Of a stretch of DNA of 64,000 bases, positions 32,819 to 42,393 are shown piece by piece; the stretch's first letter is position 1, and every line of letters starts with the position of its first letter. Position numbers and translations under genes: made by a program. The notes beneath the pieces are model-generated. The model saw nothing but the letters and a program-made list of their open reading frames with translations. It had not been told where the DNA came from and did no database searches. The stretch is from Parasedimentitalea psychrophila (GTDB lineage: Bacteria; Pseudomonadota; Alphaproteobacteria; Rhodobacterales; Rhodobacteraceae). The DNA lies in assembly GCF_030285785.1 (NCBI RefSeq), contig NZ_CP127247.1, forward strand, positions 2,007,501-2,071,500, written 5' to 3'.

Positions 32819-33685
32819 ATGAAGCAAATCGACTTACTGTCGCTCTCTGATCTGGACCAGCCAATTGTAGAGCAACTTGCCGTCCGAGCAATTGAATTAG
32901 GCGCGTGCTGGATATCGCGGAACATGCCGCAGACACTTAGTGGAGCTAGGGTTGGCTCTATCGCGGAGTTACCTGGATGGCGCAACCCGACGGCGCTTGC
33001 ACTTGGGGTCGCAGCGATGGGTGGCATCAACGTGAATGTGACGGCAAAGCTTGAAGGCGCCGAGACCATAGAAGATTTGGCGGGTTACATGGACAATTGG
33101 TTTGATCTAATGGCAATTCGAACGCCAAGTTTGCCCCGCCTTCGCGCCTTTGCAGACGCGCTTGATGCACCTGTCATGAACCTTCGCACGAACGATAATC
33201 ATCCGTGCGAAGTACTTGGCGATCTCGCTTTTGTTCTGTCCCAAAGAGGGTCTTGGGATGGTTTGCGGGTCGCAGTGGTCGGACCGGCGGGTAACATAGC
33301 CCGCTCCTGGTTCGAAGCGGCTGAAACTCTTTCGATCGAAGTTGTTCAGGTCGCCCCGCCAAGCTTGTTATTTTCTGCTGCTGATTGTGGCGCGCGTCGG
33401 CGTACGGCAGACGATCCGCGCGTGATCGAGGATGCTGACCTTATCGTTACAGACTGTTGGCCATCAGCCCCAAGCCGCGAAGAAAGAGACGCGCTCCCGT
33501 CTTTCCGCATCACGGCTGTTTTGCTAGATAGGTGCCGCCCTGATGTGTTCTTCATCCCATGTCCACCAGTGACACGCGGAGAGGAGGTTGCGGCGGATGC
33601 GATGCGCCATCAACGGTGCCTCGCGACATCAGCAAAGGCATTTCTGATGCATGCACAGAATGCATTTGTAGAAAGTGTGCTTTGA
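32819..33685 (+). CDS. Aspartate/ornithine carbamoyltransferase-fold protein of unknown substrate
   Basis: A 288-residue protein of the aspartate/ornithine carbamoyltransferase superfamily. The carbamoyl-phosphate-side motif appears as NHPCEVLGDL (compare HPxQxLxDL) and the C-terminal motif as FIPCPPVTRGEEV (compare HCLPxxRGxEV). The usual phosphate-binding STRT/STRTR motif is not recognisable; the matching area reads PGWRNPTALALGVAAMGG, so normal carbamoyl-phosphate binding is doubtful. It is neither ArgF nor PyrB by context: no arginine or pyrimidine gene is nearby. Its DNA is lower in GC than both neighbours and it sits alone in a 1.4-kb insert between trcR and recR, suggesting transfer. 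No strong ribosome binding site is visible. Confidence 0.7.
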   Translation: MKQIDLLSLSDLDQPIVEQLAVRAIELGACWISRNMPQTLSGARVGSIAELPGWRNPTALALGVAAMGGINVNVTAKLEGAETIEDLAGYMDNWFDLMAIRTPSLPRLRAFADALDAPVMNLRTNDNHPCEVLGDLAFVLSQRGSWDGLRVAVVGPAGNIARSWFEAAETLSIEVVQVAPPSLLFSAADCGARRRTADDPRVIEDADLIVTDCWPSAPSREERDALPSFRITAVLLDRCRPDVFFIPCPPVTRGEEVAADAMRHQRCLATSAKAFLMHAQNAFVESVL

Positions 33686-33981
33686 TAAGCTGGTAAATGC
33701 GTGCTTGCATGTTCCGACAACACTGCTTGAAACGGACGCTATTACCGCGAGAGCGGTTTTGTCCTTGTCTACAGATTAGATCGTGGGACTCATTTCAGCG
33801 AAGGGCCGTAAACCATCCTGCACACAGTAACCTGCCTGCTTCGGTATTGCTCACGGGGGGGGGCAAAGTGAACCAATAGTGCCTTGCAGCAGGATCAGGA
33901 AAAACCGCTGCGCTGACTTGGTGGTGGGGGTATTGTTTTTGGTATTGGGCTGGTCCGGTGCCGTTACTTCTAAAATTTGGC
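33686..33981. other. Intergenic stretch with a nine-G tract
   Basis: A 296-bp gap between the converging carbamoyltransferase-like and recR genes. It contains a homopolymeric run of nine G (33855-33863) and several T-rich stretches. No gene was found. Composition changes from AT-richer on the left to GC-richer on the right, marking the right edge of the insert. Confidence 0.5.
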
Positions 33982-34578
33982 TCAGATCTCTTTGCGGGCC
34001 CGCAGGGCGGCGGTGATGGTGCCGTCGTCCAGATAATCCAGCTCGCCGCCAATTGGTACGCCTTGCGCCAGAGTGGTCAGTTTGACCTGCCCCTGCAGCT
34101 GGTCGGCGATGTAATGGGCGGTGGTCTGGCCGTCGATGGTGACATTCAGCGCCAGGATCACCTCGTTGATGGCCTCGGCTGTGACCCGGTCGGCCAGACG
34201 CGGAATGCGCAGCTCTTCGGGGCCGATGGCATCCAGAGCGGACAGGGTGCCGCCCAGCACGTGATAGCGGCCTTTGAACACGGCCGCGCGTTCCATCGCC
34301 CAGAGATCGCCAACGTCCTCGACCACGCAGAGTTCACCATTGGCGCGGTTCTCGTCGAGACAGATATCGCAGATTTCAGAGGTGCCGACATTGCCGCAGT
34401 TCAGACATTCGCGGGCGCTGATGGCGACCTGGCTCATCGAATCGGCCAATGGGGTCAGCAACAGGGCGCGCTTGCGGATCAGGTGCAGCACCGCCCGTCG
34501 GGCCGAGCGCGGGCCCAGGCCGGGCAGTTTGGCCATCAGCGCAATCAGGATTTCAATATCGTCGGTGGATTCGCTCAT
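33982..34578 (-). CDS. recR: Recombination protein RecR
   Basis: A 198-residue RecR. It has an N-terminal helix-hairpin-helix region ([24 protein letters not shown]), the C4 zinc finger C58/C61/C70/C73, and a TOPRIM domain beginning [16 protein letters not shown]. With RecFO it loads RecA at gaps. It overlaps the traB-like gene upstream by four bases, and is the last gene of the dnaX-ybaB-traB-recR string. Confidence 0.96.
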   Translation of the reverse strand: MSESTDDIEILIALMAKLPGLGPRSARRAVLHLIRKRALLLTPLADSMSQVAISARECLNCGNVGTSEICDICLDENRANGELCVVEDVGDLWAMERAAVFKGRYHVLGGTLSALDAIGPEELRIPRLADRVTAEAINEVILALNVTIDGQTTAHYIADQLQGQVKLTTLAQGVPIGGELDYLDDGTITAALRARKEI

Positions 34579-35642
34579 TTCACTGTCACTCCGACTGGGA
34601 CGTCCGGTACCTCGCCGGGCAGGGGAATGCGAGAGACGGTATATCCCGCCTGCCGCAGCAGTTCGATCATGCCTTGTTCGCCGGGCAAATGGAATGATCC
34701 GATTGCCATGAACACACCGCCGTGCTGCAGCTCGGGCAGGGCGGTTTGCAGAAAGGTCTTATTGCGCTGGGTCAGCAGGAAGTGGTCGGCGCGTTGCAGA
34801 TAGAGCGCGGCCAGGTCCGGCCCGTAGATGCGGGCCAGGGTGGACCTCTGCCATGCCCGTCCCAGGGCCAATTCCCCCTGCAGATACAGCGCAAAGCCAG
34901 TCGCCCGGTTGGCTGCGGCCAATGGGTCCAGATAGCCGCCATAGACCGCCAGAAGGGCTAGGGTGGTGTCCTGGTTGAGCGGATCTTTCAGGTGGTCGGT
35001 CAGCGCATCCGGAGATTCGAGGCCCAGAATGCGGCTGCCGCCAATCAGGCCGAGCGTTTGGATCAGACTATCCTGATCGGGCACCACGCCCGCCGAAAAA
35101 TCGTCGCAGGGGTCAGACAACAGGGTTTCGACGATAAAAGGCAAGGTAAGGTAATCCGCCGCCTCTCGGCCCCAACCCAAGCCGTCAAGACGGCTGCGAA
35201 TCCAATCGACAATCAGCGGATCCAAGCCAGAGTCGTCAAAACTGTAGGTGCTGTTTTTCGGGCGGAACAGTTCTTTTTCCTGATGATCCTCAACCGCCTG
35301 GCGAGAGGCAAACACCGGGTCAAATTCCAGCGCCACGATGCGGGCGCCGGAAATCCGCTGTTGCACGATGACCGGCAGATCCAGGATCAGCGGATCATTC
35401 GAATGCACGGTGCCCCACAGGTGCGACACCGCGCCACCAGGGGACTGGACGCGCCAGAACCGGCCTTTGGGGTTGGGTATTTTGGCGGCATCAGCCCGCA
35501 GTTGGGCGAGCAGCGCATCCGGCAGGGCCTGCGGGTCAATCTCGGCCGAGACAACCTCGCAGGTCTCACGTGTCGCCCAAGCCTGGGCCTGCAAGGTGGC
35601 AGGCATCAGCATCGCCAGGGCGAACAACAGAGGTTTCAACAT
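34575..35642 (-). CDS. TraB/GumN family protein
   Basis: A 355-residue TraB/GumN (DUF2 2-metal erythromycin-esterase-like Tiki/TraB fold) protein with a signal peptide ([21 protein letters not shown]), hence exported. The family motifs are [11 protein letters not shown] (residues about 73-83) and a C-terminal [29 protein letters not shown]. Homologs are predicted metalloproteases of the Tiki type. It is inserted between ybaB and recR, which are normally adjacent, and its stop overlaps the recR start, so it is co-translated. Why a secreted protein is coupled to recR is unclear. Confidence 0.9.
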   Translation of the reverse strand: MLKPLLFALAMLMPATLQAQAWATRETCEVVSAEIDPQALPDALLAQLRADAAKIPNPKGRFWRVQSPGGAVSHLWGTVHSNDPLILDLPVIVQQRISGARIVALEFDPVFASRQAVEDHQEKELFRPKNSTYSFDDSGLDPLIVDWIRSRLDGLGWGREAADYLTLPFIVETLLSDPCDDFSAGVVPDQDSLIQTLGLIGGSRILGLESPDALTDHLKDPLNQDTTLALLAVYGGYLDPLAAANRATGFALYLQGELALGRAWQRSTLARIYGPDLAALYLQRADHFLLTQRNKTFLQTALPELQHGGVFMAIGSFHLPGEQGMIELLRQAGYTVSRIPLPGEVPDVPVGVTVK

Positions 35643-35653
35643 CGGGATCAGCC

Positions 35654-35998
35654 TCAGAACGGCAGCTTGACGTCCTTGGGCAGGCCCATGCTTTCGGTCA
35701 GTCGCGCCATTTCTTCCTGTGCCTTTTCCGTGGCCTTGGCCTGAGCATCTTTGACCGCCGCCAGGATCAGGTCTTCGACCACTTCCTTGTCGTCGCTGTT
35801 GAAGATCGACGGATCAATATCCAGCGCTTTTAGCTCACCTTTGGCGCTGGCGGTTGCCTTGACCAGGCCAGCACCGGATTCTCCGGTGACCATGACATTG
35901 TGCAGATCGTCCTGCATCTGGGTCATTTTGGTCTGTAGTTCCTGTGCCGATTTCATCATCTTGGCCATATCGCCAAGACCGCCGAGGCCCTTGAGCAT
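35654..35998 (-). CDS. ybaB: YbaB/EbfC family nucleoid-associated protein
   Basis: A 114-residue DNA-binding protein of the YbaB/EbfC family: MLKGLGGLGDMAKMMKSAQELQTKMTQMQDDL forms the N-terminal amphipathic helix, and KALDIDPSIFN plus VEDLILAAVKDAQAKA complete the fold. It binds DNA as a dimer and is commonly encoded in the dnaX-ybaB-recR operon, as here. Confidence 0.96.
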   Translation of the reverse strand: MLKGLGGLGDMAKMMKSAQELQTKMTQMQDDLHNVMVTGESGAGLVKATASAKGELKALDIDPSIFNSDDKEVVEDLILAAVKDAQAKATEKAQEEMARLTESMGLPKDVKLPF

Positions 35999-36180
35999 CT
36001 GATCTCTCCTATAAGATGGGTTTGCCTGCTAAATACGGTCGCCACCCCTGCCATACAAGGGGAAAGCGGCGGGCAATCCGCTATGAAACGATGCTGGGGA
36101 CCGATAAGGAACCGGTGTCGAGAGGGGCTAAGCTGTGTCACAAACTTCTGCCCATGTGGACAGGGCGACAAAGCTGAGGG

Positions 36181-38016
36181 TTATTCCTCCTCAAACGGAT
36201 CCCATTCGTCTTCCACCTCGGGCAGCGCCTCGGCGGCCACTTGCGCCTGCAATTCCTCGGGGGTGCGGATGCGCTTTATGGTGGCCTTGGGGAAACTGGC
36301 CAGCACCGCCTGCACCAAGGGGTGGGCGCTGGCCTTGGTGCGCAAGGCATTCTCGGCGGCGTCGTTCTTTTCGGCGATGGTCTGGGCGTCGCCGTCCGAG
36401 ACAATCGAAACGGTCCAGCGGCTGCCGGTCCAGGCCTGCAGGCCGGTTCCCAGCCGGGCCGCCAGATCGCGAGGGGCGCTGTCGCTGGGGGTGAACTCGA
36501 TGCGGCCCGGCTGATAGGACACCAGCCGCACACCGGCTTCCACCTCGACCAGCAGTTTTACATCACGCTGGGTGCGGATCAGCTCGACCACATGTTCAAA
36601 GCTGGGATAGCGCGCCAGTGCCGCATCCGCCTGGGGGGCGAGGGCCAGTGATGTGCCGTTGCCACCTGACGCCACAGCGCCGCCGGTGCCGGACGGACCG
36701 CTGGTATAGGCACTGCCCATGGTGGCACCGCCACCGCTTGCCATTCCAGTGCCCGGCCCGCCACCGCCCGAACCAGGTGGGGGACCAGAGGGCGGCGCTG
36801 CGGGGGGCGGGGTTGGCATGTCCTGCAGCTTTCGGATCAGCTCTTCGGGGCTGGGCAGGTCGGCCACATGGGTCAGCCGGATCACTGCCATTTCAGCCGC
36901 CATCATGGCGTTGGGTGCCGCCGAGACTTCCTCGAGCGCCTTGAGCAGCATCTGCCACATCCGGGTCAGCACCCGCATCGGCAGCGCCTGCGCCATTTTG
37001 CTGCCACGGCTGCGTTCATCAGGCGAAATCGTGGGGTCTTCGGCGGCATCCGGGGTGATTTTCACCACCGAGACCCAATGGGTGATCTCGGCCAGGTCAC
37101 GCAGCACCGCCAGCGGATCGGCGCCTTCGGCGTATTGGGCGCCAAGTTCGGTCAGCGCGGCGGCGGCATCGCCGCGCAGGATCATGTCGATCAGGTCCAG
37201 CACTCGGCCCCGGTCGGCCAGCCCCAGCATGGCGCGCACCTGATCGGCTGAGGTTTCGCCGGCGCCGTGGGAAATCGCCTGATCCAGCAGTGAGGTGGCA
37301 TCGCGGGCCGAGCCTTCGGCGGCGCGGGTGATCAGCGCCAGTGCGTCATCGGAAATCTGCGCCCCTTCGGCGGCGGCGATCTTGCTGATCAGCGCGATCA
37401 TCACCTCGGGCTCGATCCGGCGCAGGTCAAAGCGTTGGCAACGCGACAGCACCGTCACCGGCACCTTGCGGATTTCTGTGGTGGCGAAGATGAATTTCAC
37501 ATGCGCGGGCGGCTCTTCCAGTGTCTTCAGCAGCGCGTTGAAGGCAGAGGTCGACAGCATGTGGACCTCATCGATGATGTAGATCTTATAACGGGCTGAG
37601 GCCGCACGATAGGCGACCGAATCGATGATTTCACGGATATCGCCGACACCGGTGCGGCTGGCCGCATCCATCTCCATCACGTCAACATGACGGCCCTGCA
37701 TGATGGCGGTGCAATGCTCACACTCACCGCAGGGCTCAGTTGTCGGGGTGCCGGTGCCATCCGGGCCGATGCAGTTCATGCCCTTGGCAATGATCCGAGC
37801 GGTGGTGGTTTTGCCGGTGCCGCGAATGCCGGTCATGATAAAGGCCGAGGCAATCCGGTCTGCCGCAAAGGCGTTTTTCAACGTCCGCACCATGGCGTCC
37901 TGACCGACCAGATCGGTAAAGGTCTCGGGGCGATATTTGCGGGCCAGAACCTGGTAGGGGCTAGGTCCGGTTTCGGGGCCTGCGTTGGGGCCTGCGTCGG
38001 TGCTTGTGTCGCTCAT
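36181..38016 (-). CDS. dnaX: DNA polymerase III subunits gamma/tau
   Basis: A 611-residue clamp-loader subunit. The AAA+ module has Walker A GIRGTGKT (63-70), a zinc module with C82, C96, C99 and C102, the DEVHML Walker B and a sensor-1 region TTEIRKVPVTVLSRCQRFDLRR. Domains I-III are followed by a Pro/Gly/Ala-rich linker (about residues 410-470) and a C-terminal tau region that binds polymerase and helicase. ATG at 38016 is chosen because the protein starts SDTSTDAG; an upstream ATG would add nine residues. No obvious slippery site for gamma formation was noticed. Confidence 0.95.
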   Translation of the reverse strand: MSDTSTDAGPNAGPETGPSPYQVLARKYRPETFTDLVGQDAMVRTLKNAFAADRIASAFIMTGIRGTGKTTTARIIAKGMNCIGPDGTGTPTTEPCGECEHCTAIMQGRHVDVMEMDAASRTGVGDIREIIDSVAYRAASARYKIYIIDEVHMLSTSAFNALLKTLEEPPAHVKFIFATTEIRKVPVTVLSRCQRFDLRRIEPEVMIALISKIAAAEGAQISDDALALITRAAEGSARDATSLLDQAISHGAGETSADQVRAMLGLADRGRVLDLIDMILRGDAAAALTELGAQYAEGADPLAVLRDLAEITHWVSVVKITPDAAEDPTISPDERSRGSKMAQALPMRVLTRMWQMLLKALEEVSAAPNAMMAAEMAVIRLTHVADLPSPEELIRKLQDMPTPPPAAPPSGPPPGSGGGGPGTGMASGGGATMGSAYTSGPSGTGGAVASGGNGTSLALAPQADAALARYPSFEHVVELIRTQRDVKLLVEVEAGVRLVSYQPGRIEFTPSDSAPRDLAARLGTGLQAWTGSRWTVSIVSDGDAQTIAEKNDAAENALRTKASAHPLVQAVLASFPKATIKRIRTPEELQAQVAAEALPEVEDEWDPFEEE

Positions 38017-38290
38017 GTGTACTCGTGCCGGATTCGGGAACATTCTGGTTCAGCGCAGGGTATGCAAGCCGGCCCGCTTCGTCCACCGCTGTTGCCGCAG
38101 TGCTGGCGGTGGTCCTGTTGTTTTGCACCCGGCAACGGCAGTTTCCGCACTTTACTGGCCCAGACTGACCGCCCACCTACATAAAAACATTTTTGTGCAA
38201 CCCTGTGTTGCGGTTACAGTTGGCTGGATTGACGTCAATGGAAGCTAGGACACGGGTAACAGCACAGGCGCAGGCCGGCAGGGAGAGACA

Positions 38291-38818
38291 ATGCAATCTG
38301 AGGAGATCAGGCCAGAGGGCAGTGCACTGGTGATCTATGCGCTTTCGGTGGCGGACGGCATTTTGGCGCTTTGCCCATTGCCGGGGGCGGGTGGCAATTA
38401 TCGCGGCGACCTGGATCACATCCACGACTGGCAGCCGGGCCTGGTCATTTCAATGACCACCGAGGCCGAGCAGGTGGCTGTCGGCGGGGCGACACTGGGC
38501 AGTGATATTCAAAGCATGGCCAGTCGCTGGGTGCATCTGCCAGTGTCCGATTTCGGCACGCCGTCCCCCGATATTCTGACGAAATGGTCATCGGTCAGCC
38601 ACATGGCGCGCAAGGCGTTGGTCGGAGGTGGGCGGGTCTTGGTGCATTGCCGTGGCGGCTGTGGGCGCTCGGGCATGGTGGTGCTGCGGCTGATGATCGA
38701 ATGCGGCGAGGCGCCAGAGACAGCATTGAGCAGGCTGCGCGCGGTGCGCCCCTGCGCGGTGGAGACGCCGGAGCAGATGAAATGGGCCTGCGGCCGCCGC
38801 CGTCGGGCGCAGGGCTGA
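38291..38818 (+). CDS. Tyrosine/dual-specificity protein phosphatase-like protein
   Basis: A 175-residue protein with the cysteine phosphatase signature HCRGGCGRSG (catalytic C120, R126) and a general-acid candidate D87 in VSDFGTPSP, the arrangement of CDKN3-like dual-specificity phosphatases. No signal peptide. The physiological phosphoprotein or small-molecule substrate is unknown. The start at 38291 has GGGAGAG upstream. It stands alone between the dnaX and rsgA 3' end. Confidence 0.85.
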   Translation: MQSEEIRPEGSALVIYALSVADGILALCPLPGAGGNYRGDLDHIHDWQPGLVISMTTEAEQVAVGGATLGSDIQSMASRWVHLPVSDFGTPSPDILTKWSSVSHMARKALVGGGRVLVHCRGGCGRSGMVVLRLMIECGEAPETALSRLRAVRPCAVETPEQMKWACGRRRRAQG

Positions 38819-38837
38819 TCCTTTGCCGCGCAGTGGC

Positions 38838-39863
38838 TTAGTAGCCTTTGCGCCCCTTGTGGTCACGCTTCATTGATTTGATCATCTTGCCAAAGCCCTT
38901 GTCGCGGCGCCGGGATTGCTCAAGGTTTTCGGTGTTGCGCTCTTCGTCACGCTGTAGCTTTTGCCAGCGGTCAACCCGGGCCTGCTCCAGTGTTCCGGCT
39001 TTCAGCGCCGCCTTGACGGCACAGCCGGGCTCGCCGCTATGGGCACAGTCGCTAAACCGACAGGACTGGGCAACCTCTGTCAGGTCCGAGAACACTTCTT
39101 CGACCGCCTCGTCGGCGTCGATGATCCGCAGGGCGCGCATGCCAGGCGTATCGATCAGCCAGCCGCCGTTTACCATGCGGCGCAGATAGCGTGCGGTGGT
39201 GGTGTGGCGGCCTTTGGAATCGACCTCGCGGACATCGCGCACGGCGTCCGTGCTGCCGGTCAGCCCATTGGTCAGGGTTGTCTTGCCCACCCCGGAGGAG
39301 CCCACCAAAGCCGCCGTCTGGCTGGGTTTGACCCAAGCCAATAGCTGGCTGACGTCGTCAGCGCTCTTGGCGTCCAGGGTCAGCACGGTGAGCGATGTCG
39401 CCAGCGATTCGGCCTGGGCGCGATAGGCGGCGGCATCGTCGCAGATATCGGCCTTGGTCAGCACCACCACCGGATAGCAGCCAGATTGGTGTGCCAGCGT
39501 CAGATAGCGCTCCATCCGGGCCAGATTGAAATCGGCGTTGCAAGAGGTGGTGATGAACAGCACGTCGACATTGGCGGCGATCAGCTGCACACGAGCGTCG
39601 GTTCCGGCGGCGCGGCGGCTCAGCTCGGTCTGGCGCTCCAGCCGCTCGCAGACCTGATGGGCGTCATTGGCCAGCACCCAGTCGCCAACGGCAAATTCGC
39701 CGGTCAGCCGGTCGGGCAGCAGCTGGATTTCGCCGTCAGGTGACAGGCCGGTCAGCTTGTCTCGGTGCACCGCCGATATGCGATAGGCCGTCAGCTCGGC
39801 ATCGGCGTCCTGCTGGGATTGAAAAAAGGGAGACCATCCAAGGTCTGAATAGGTAAGCGTCAT
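38838..39863 (-). CDS. rsgA: Ribosome small subunit-dependent GTPase A
   Basis: A 341-residue circularly permuted GTPase: N-terminal OB fold (about residues 25-95), G4 motif TKAD (136-139) preceding the P-loop GSSGVGKT (188-195), DTPG (G3) after it, and a C-terminal zinc-finger domain with CRFSDCAHSGEPGC. It is a 30S maturation factor that checks the decoding centre. The C terminus is strongly basic (KSMKRDHKGRKGY). The neighbouring SRP RNA is a second translation-related gene. Confidence 0.95.
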   Translation of the reverse strand: MTLTYSDLGWSPFFQSQQDADAELTAYRISAVHRDKLTGLSPDGEIQLLPDRLTGEFAVGDWVLANDAHQVCERLERQTELSRRAAGTDARVQLIAANVDVLFITTSCNADFNLARMERYLTLAHQSGCYPVVVLTKADICDDAAAYRAQAESLATSLTVLTLDAKSADDVSQLLAWVKPSQTAALVGSSGVGKTTLTNGLTGSTDAVRDVREVDSKGRHTTTARYLRRMVNGGWLIDTPGMRALRIIDADEAVEEVFSDLTEVAQSCRFSDCAHSGEPGCAVKAALKAGTLEQARVDRWQKLQRDEERNTENLEQSRRRDKGFGKMIKSMKRDHKGRKGY

Positions 39864-40074
39864 GGCTCTGCCTGTAATTGAACGTAAAAAGACCCAAGCG
39901 AAGGCATGCGCGCATCACAACAGGAGGAGTGTTCAGGCAGAGAGTTGGCCGTGGGCCAGATCAGGAGTGCGCTGCCTGAGGGGTCGGTACTGCTACAATC
40001 ATCAGGCCCTCCAAATCAGGCTGTGGGAGCGATGCTCCGAAAAGTTCACCCCAGCACTGCAAGGGGTTTTAGGT

Positions 40075-40168
40075 GAGAGGCTGGACATCGACCCAAGCGG
40101 GGCTCGTTGTGGCTGCTTCCTTCCGGATCTGACCAGGTTGGCGAGGCGCCTGCCCGCGCCAACCTCTC
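40075..40168 (-). ncRNA. ffs: 4.5S signal recognition particle RNA
   Basis: On the minus strand a 94-nt RNA contains the universally conserved SRP core GGTCAGATCCGGAAGGAAGC with AGCC following, i.e. the Ffh-binding symmetric and asymmetric loops closed by a tetraloop. The ends GAGAGGTTGG and CCAGCCTCTC pair over ten positions with one G-T wobble, fixing the boundaries. With Ffh and FtsY it targets nascent membrane proteins. Its promoter is visible directly upstream. Confidence 0.93.
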
Positions 40169-40175
40169 GAATCCC

Positions 40176-40204
40176 GATATAGGCGGCTGCGGAGTGAAAG
40201 ACAA
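40176..40204 (-). promoter_or_regulatory. Sigma-70 type promoter of ffs
   Basis: TTGTCT (-35, 40199-40204), a 17-bp spacer and TATATC (-10, 40176-40181) on the minus strand. The -10 box is seven bases before the first G of the SRP RNA. Confidence 0.75.
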
Positions 40205-40222
40205 GCGGTGCGTGCTGTGGAG

Positions 40223-42076
40223 TTACAATGGAATTTGCAGCTGCAGGAAGCCATCTGGGGTGAGCCTGGGCGCTGCGAGGTCCAGATGGGCCAGTTCGTC
40301 CAGGTAAGCGCGTGCCGCAGGGCCAGTATAGACAATAGCCTGCGTACCCGGCAGGCGTGCCAGGCACCAGGGCGGTGCGGCGGCGGCCAGGGGATCGGTG
40401 GGCAAGGTGCCGTCCAGATAGTCGTAAAGAATATCCCGTATTGGCCGTTTCGGCAGCGATAGCTGTTTTGCTTGCAGTACCATCTGGAAATTGCCGCCCC
40501 CCACCGCCCGGTGACTGTTGACCGCCACGACAAACTGTTGGTCGGGATCAATCGGCTGGCCATTCCAGCGGGGGTTGCGAATGCGATGGGCCTGCGGCTC
40601 CGCCAATTTCCCTGAGGCATGAAAGCGGGCAGGGACGGACAGGTCAATCTGATAGTCCAGCCCGTGCAGCACATCAAAATTATGGCCCGCCCGATCGGGA
40701 TTGACCAGTGCGGTGCTGCACGTGCCGGGGATAAGTTGATTGAACAGCCCGGCCGACATTTCCAGCCACTCGACCACCATGGCGCCGGAAAGAGTGATGG
40801 CATTCAGGGCGTTGGGAAAGACATGCAGGTCTGCCACATGGCGGCGGCATAGCGGGCCTGCGGCCACATCGGTGAAGTGGCTGGGGCCGGTCCGCGCCCC
40901 AAATTTGCAGGGCGACACCGCCGAGAGCAGCGGCAGTTCGCTTGCATCGCTGCCCGCCAGCAGCGGCCGCAGCGCCGCCGCCTGGGCGCTGGCCACCAAA
41001 GCAAGGGCGCGGTCGGGGGCAAAGAATGTGAAAAAGGAGTGCAGGGATTGTGCAGAATGGCCTACCGGCTGGTTTATCCGCTTGAGGGTGGCCGCGTGGT
41101 CCTTTTCCAGCGCCGCAACCAGGGTGCTGTCCTCGGAAACCTGTGGAATCAACTCTCCGGTGTCGCTGCGCTGAGCGATGGCGCGCAAACCGCACTCCCA
41201 GCCCGCCAGCGTCCAGCCGTCGTGGCTGTGTCTCAGCTGCAGATCAATCACCCCAAGATGTGACCCATATGCACCTGGCATCACCACCGGTTTGGCAATC
41301 GGAGTGGCGGGGTCGGGCAGATGCAGGTGGGTGTGACCGCCAATCAGAGCGTCGATGTCATCAATAAGGGCCAGCTGCTGCAATGCGTTTTCCGTGTCGT
41401 CGGGGTCTGCAATATGTCCGATACCAGTATGGGCAAGAGCGATAATCACGTCGCACCCGGCGGCGCGCAGCGTGGCGCTGGTGCTGCGCGCTGCCTGCAC
41501 CATATTGATCACCTGAACGCGGCCCTTTAGCTGATGCGCATCCCATTGCAGGGTTTGTTCCGGCAGTACAGACAGCAGGCCAATCCTGACCGGCGGTGCA
41601 TTGGGATGCGCCGGAATGCGGCGTTCCAGAACCACCGAGGCGGTGAATGGCAGTTCAGTTTCGGGCGTCTCTGCCGTCATGTTCGAGCAGATGGCAGGGC
41701 AGGGAGCATCTCTCAGGATATGCGCCAGCGTCTCGATCCCGAAGTTGAAGTCGTGATTTCCCAGGCCAATGGCATCATAGTTCAGCACTTGAAAGGCCCG
41801 CATAAGGGGATGTAATGCGGTGCCCTCGGGCTGGTCTCCCAGCGGGGCGCCCTGCAACGAATCGCCATTGTCCAGCAGCAGTGTCGCCGCCCCAAAACCG
41901 GACGCCTCGGAACGGGCGCTGGCGATCAGCGTTGCAGTACGCGACAGGCCAATACCAGGGTCTGCCCGGTCGCCATAATAATCATAGCCAAGAAGGTTCA
42001 TGTGCAGATCCGTAGTGGCCAGCACACGCAGGCTAACCTGGTGTGGCAGATCGGGAGGGTCGGGTTCTGTCAACAT
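40223..42076 (-). CDS. 2',3'-cyclic-nucleotide 2'-phosphodiesterase / 3'-nucleotidase-like metallophosphoesterase
   Basis: A 617-residue 5'-nucleotidase-family protein. The N-terminal calcineurin-like metallophosphoesterase domain has TTDLHMNLLGYDYY, DNGDSLQGAPLGD, GLGNHDFNFG and IGGHTHLHL in order; the C-terminal nucleotidase domain contains NPDRAGHNFDVLHGLDYQIDLS and ends near TGPAARAYLDEL. This matches CpdB-type enzymes that salvage 2',3'-cyclic nucleotides. CpdB proteins are normally periplasmic, but no signal peptide is seen at this start, so the protein may be cytoplasmic or use a start not recognised. A periplasmic RNase T2 elsewhere in the window generates this kind of substrate. Confidence 0.87.
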   Translation of the reverse strand: MLTEPDPPDLPHQVSLRVLATTDLHMNLLGYDYYGDRADPGIGLSRTATLIASARSEASGFGAATLLLDNGDSLQGAPLGDQPEGTALHPLMRAFQVLNYDAIGLGNHDFNFGIETLAHILRDAPCPAICSNMTAETPETELPFTASVVLERRIPAHPNAPPVRIGLLSVLPEQTLQWDAHQLKGRVQVINMVQAARSTSATLRAAGCDVIIALAHTGIGHIADPDDTENALQQLALIDDIDALIGGHTHLHLPDPATPIAKPVVMPGAYGSHLGVIDLQLRHSHDGWTLAGWECGLRAIAQRSDTGELIPQVSEDSTLVAALEKDHAATLKRINQPVGHSAQSLHSFFTFFAPDRALALVASAQAAALRPLLAGSDASELPLLSAVSPCKFGARTGPSHFTDVAAGPLCRRHVADLHVFPNALNAITLSGAMVVEWLEMSAGLFNQLIPGTCSTALVNPDRAGHNFDVLHGLDYQIDLSVPARFHASGKLAEPQAHRIRNPRWNGQPIDPDQQFVVAVNSHRAVGGGNFQMVLQAKQLSLPKRPIRDILYDYLDGTLPTDPLAAAAPPWCLARLPGTQAIVYTGPAARAYLDELAHLDLAAPRLTPDGFLQLQIPL

Positions 42077-42393
42077 GCCGTGTTCGATGCGTTCGACGCC
42101 TGTCTTGTCACTGCCGCGCTTTTCTGAGCGGTTTTCTTGGGTGTTCTGAAATCAGTGATTGGGGCCTGTGCCCAGTCATATTTACATACATATTTAACCA
42201 TGAGGTCGATGCGGTGACCCCCTGTTCAAGCCCCTGAGCTTCGGGCTTGGAGTTGTATGTGTGGCAGCCCAAGGACTAGCCTGCAAGATGCGGCGGCGAT
42301 AGTTGCTTGCAAAAAATGAAGGTGATGCGATTTTGAGGTTGGCCGGTCATTTATGGGCGCGGCAGAGTTTAGGCGCAAAACAAGGAACGTAGT
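42077..42393. other. Divergent intergenic region, no gene seen
   Basis: A 317-bp gap between the divergent cpdB-like and nudC genes. It includes a small inverted repeat, CAAGCCC (42227-42233) / GGGCTTG (42243-42249), and AT-rich segments around 42180-42200 suited to promoters. No ORF with protein-like features or clear operator was found. Confidence 0.5.

Noticed and set aside
33855-33863. Nine-G tract as a phase-variable switch
   Set aside because: It is not within a coding frame or an evident promoter; it could also be a sequencing-sensitive site.
40529-40542. TTGGTCGGGATCAA, one base from an FNR box
   Set aside because: It is inside the coding sequence of the cpdB-like gene, has an imperfect left half and no promoter context.
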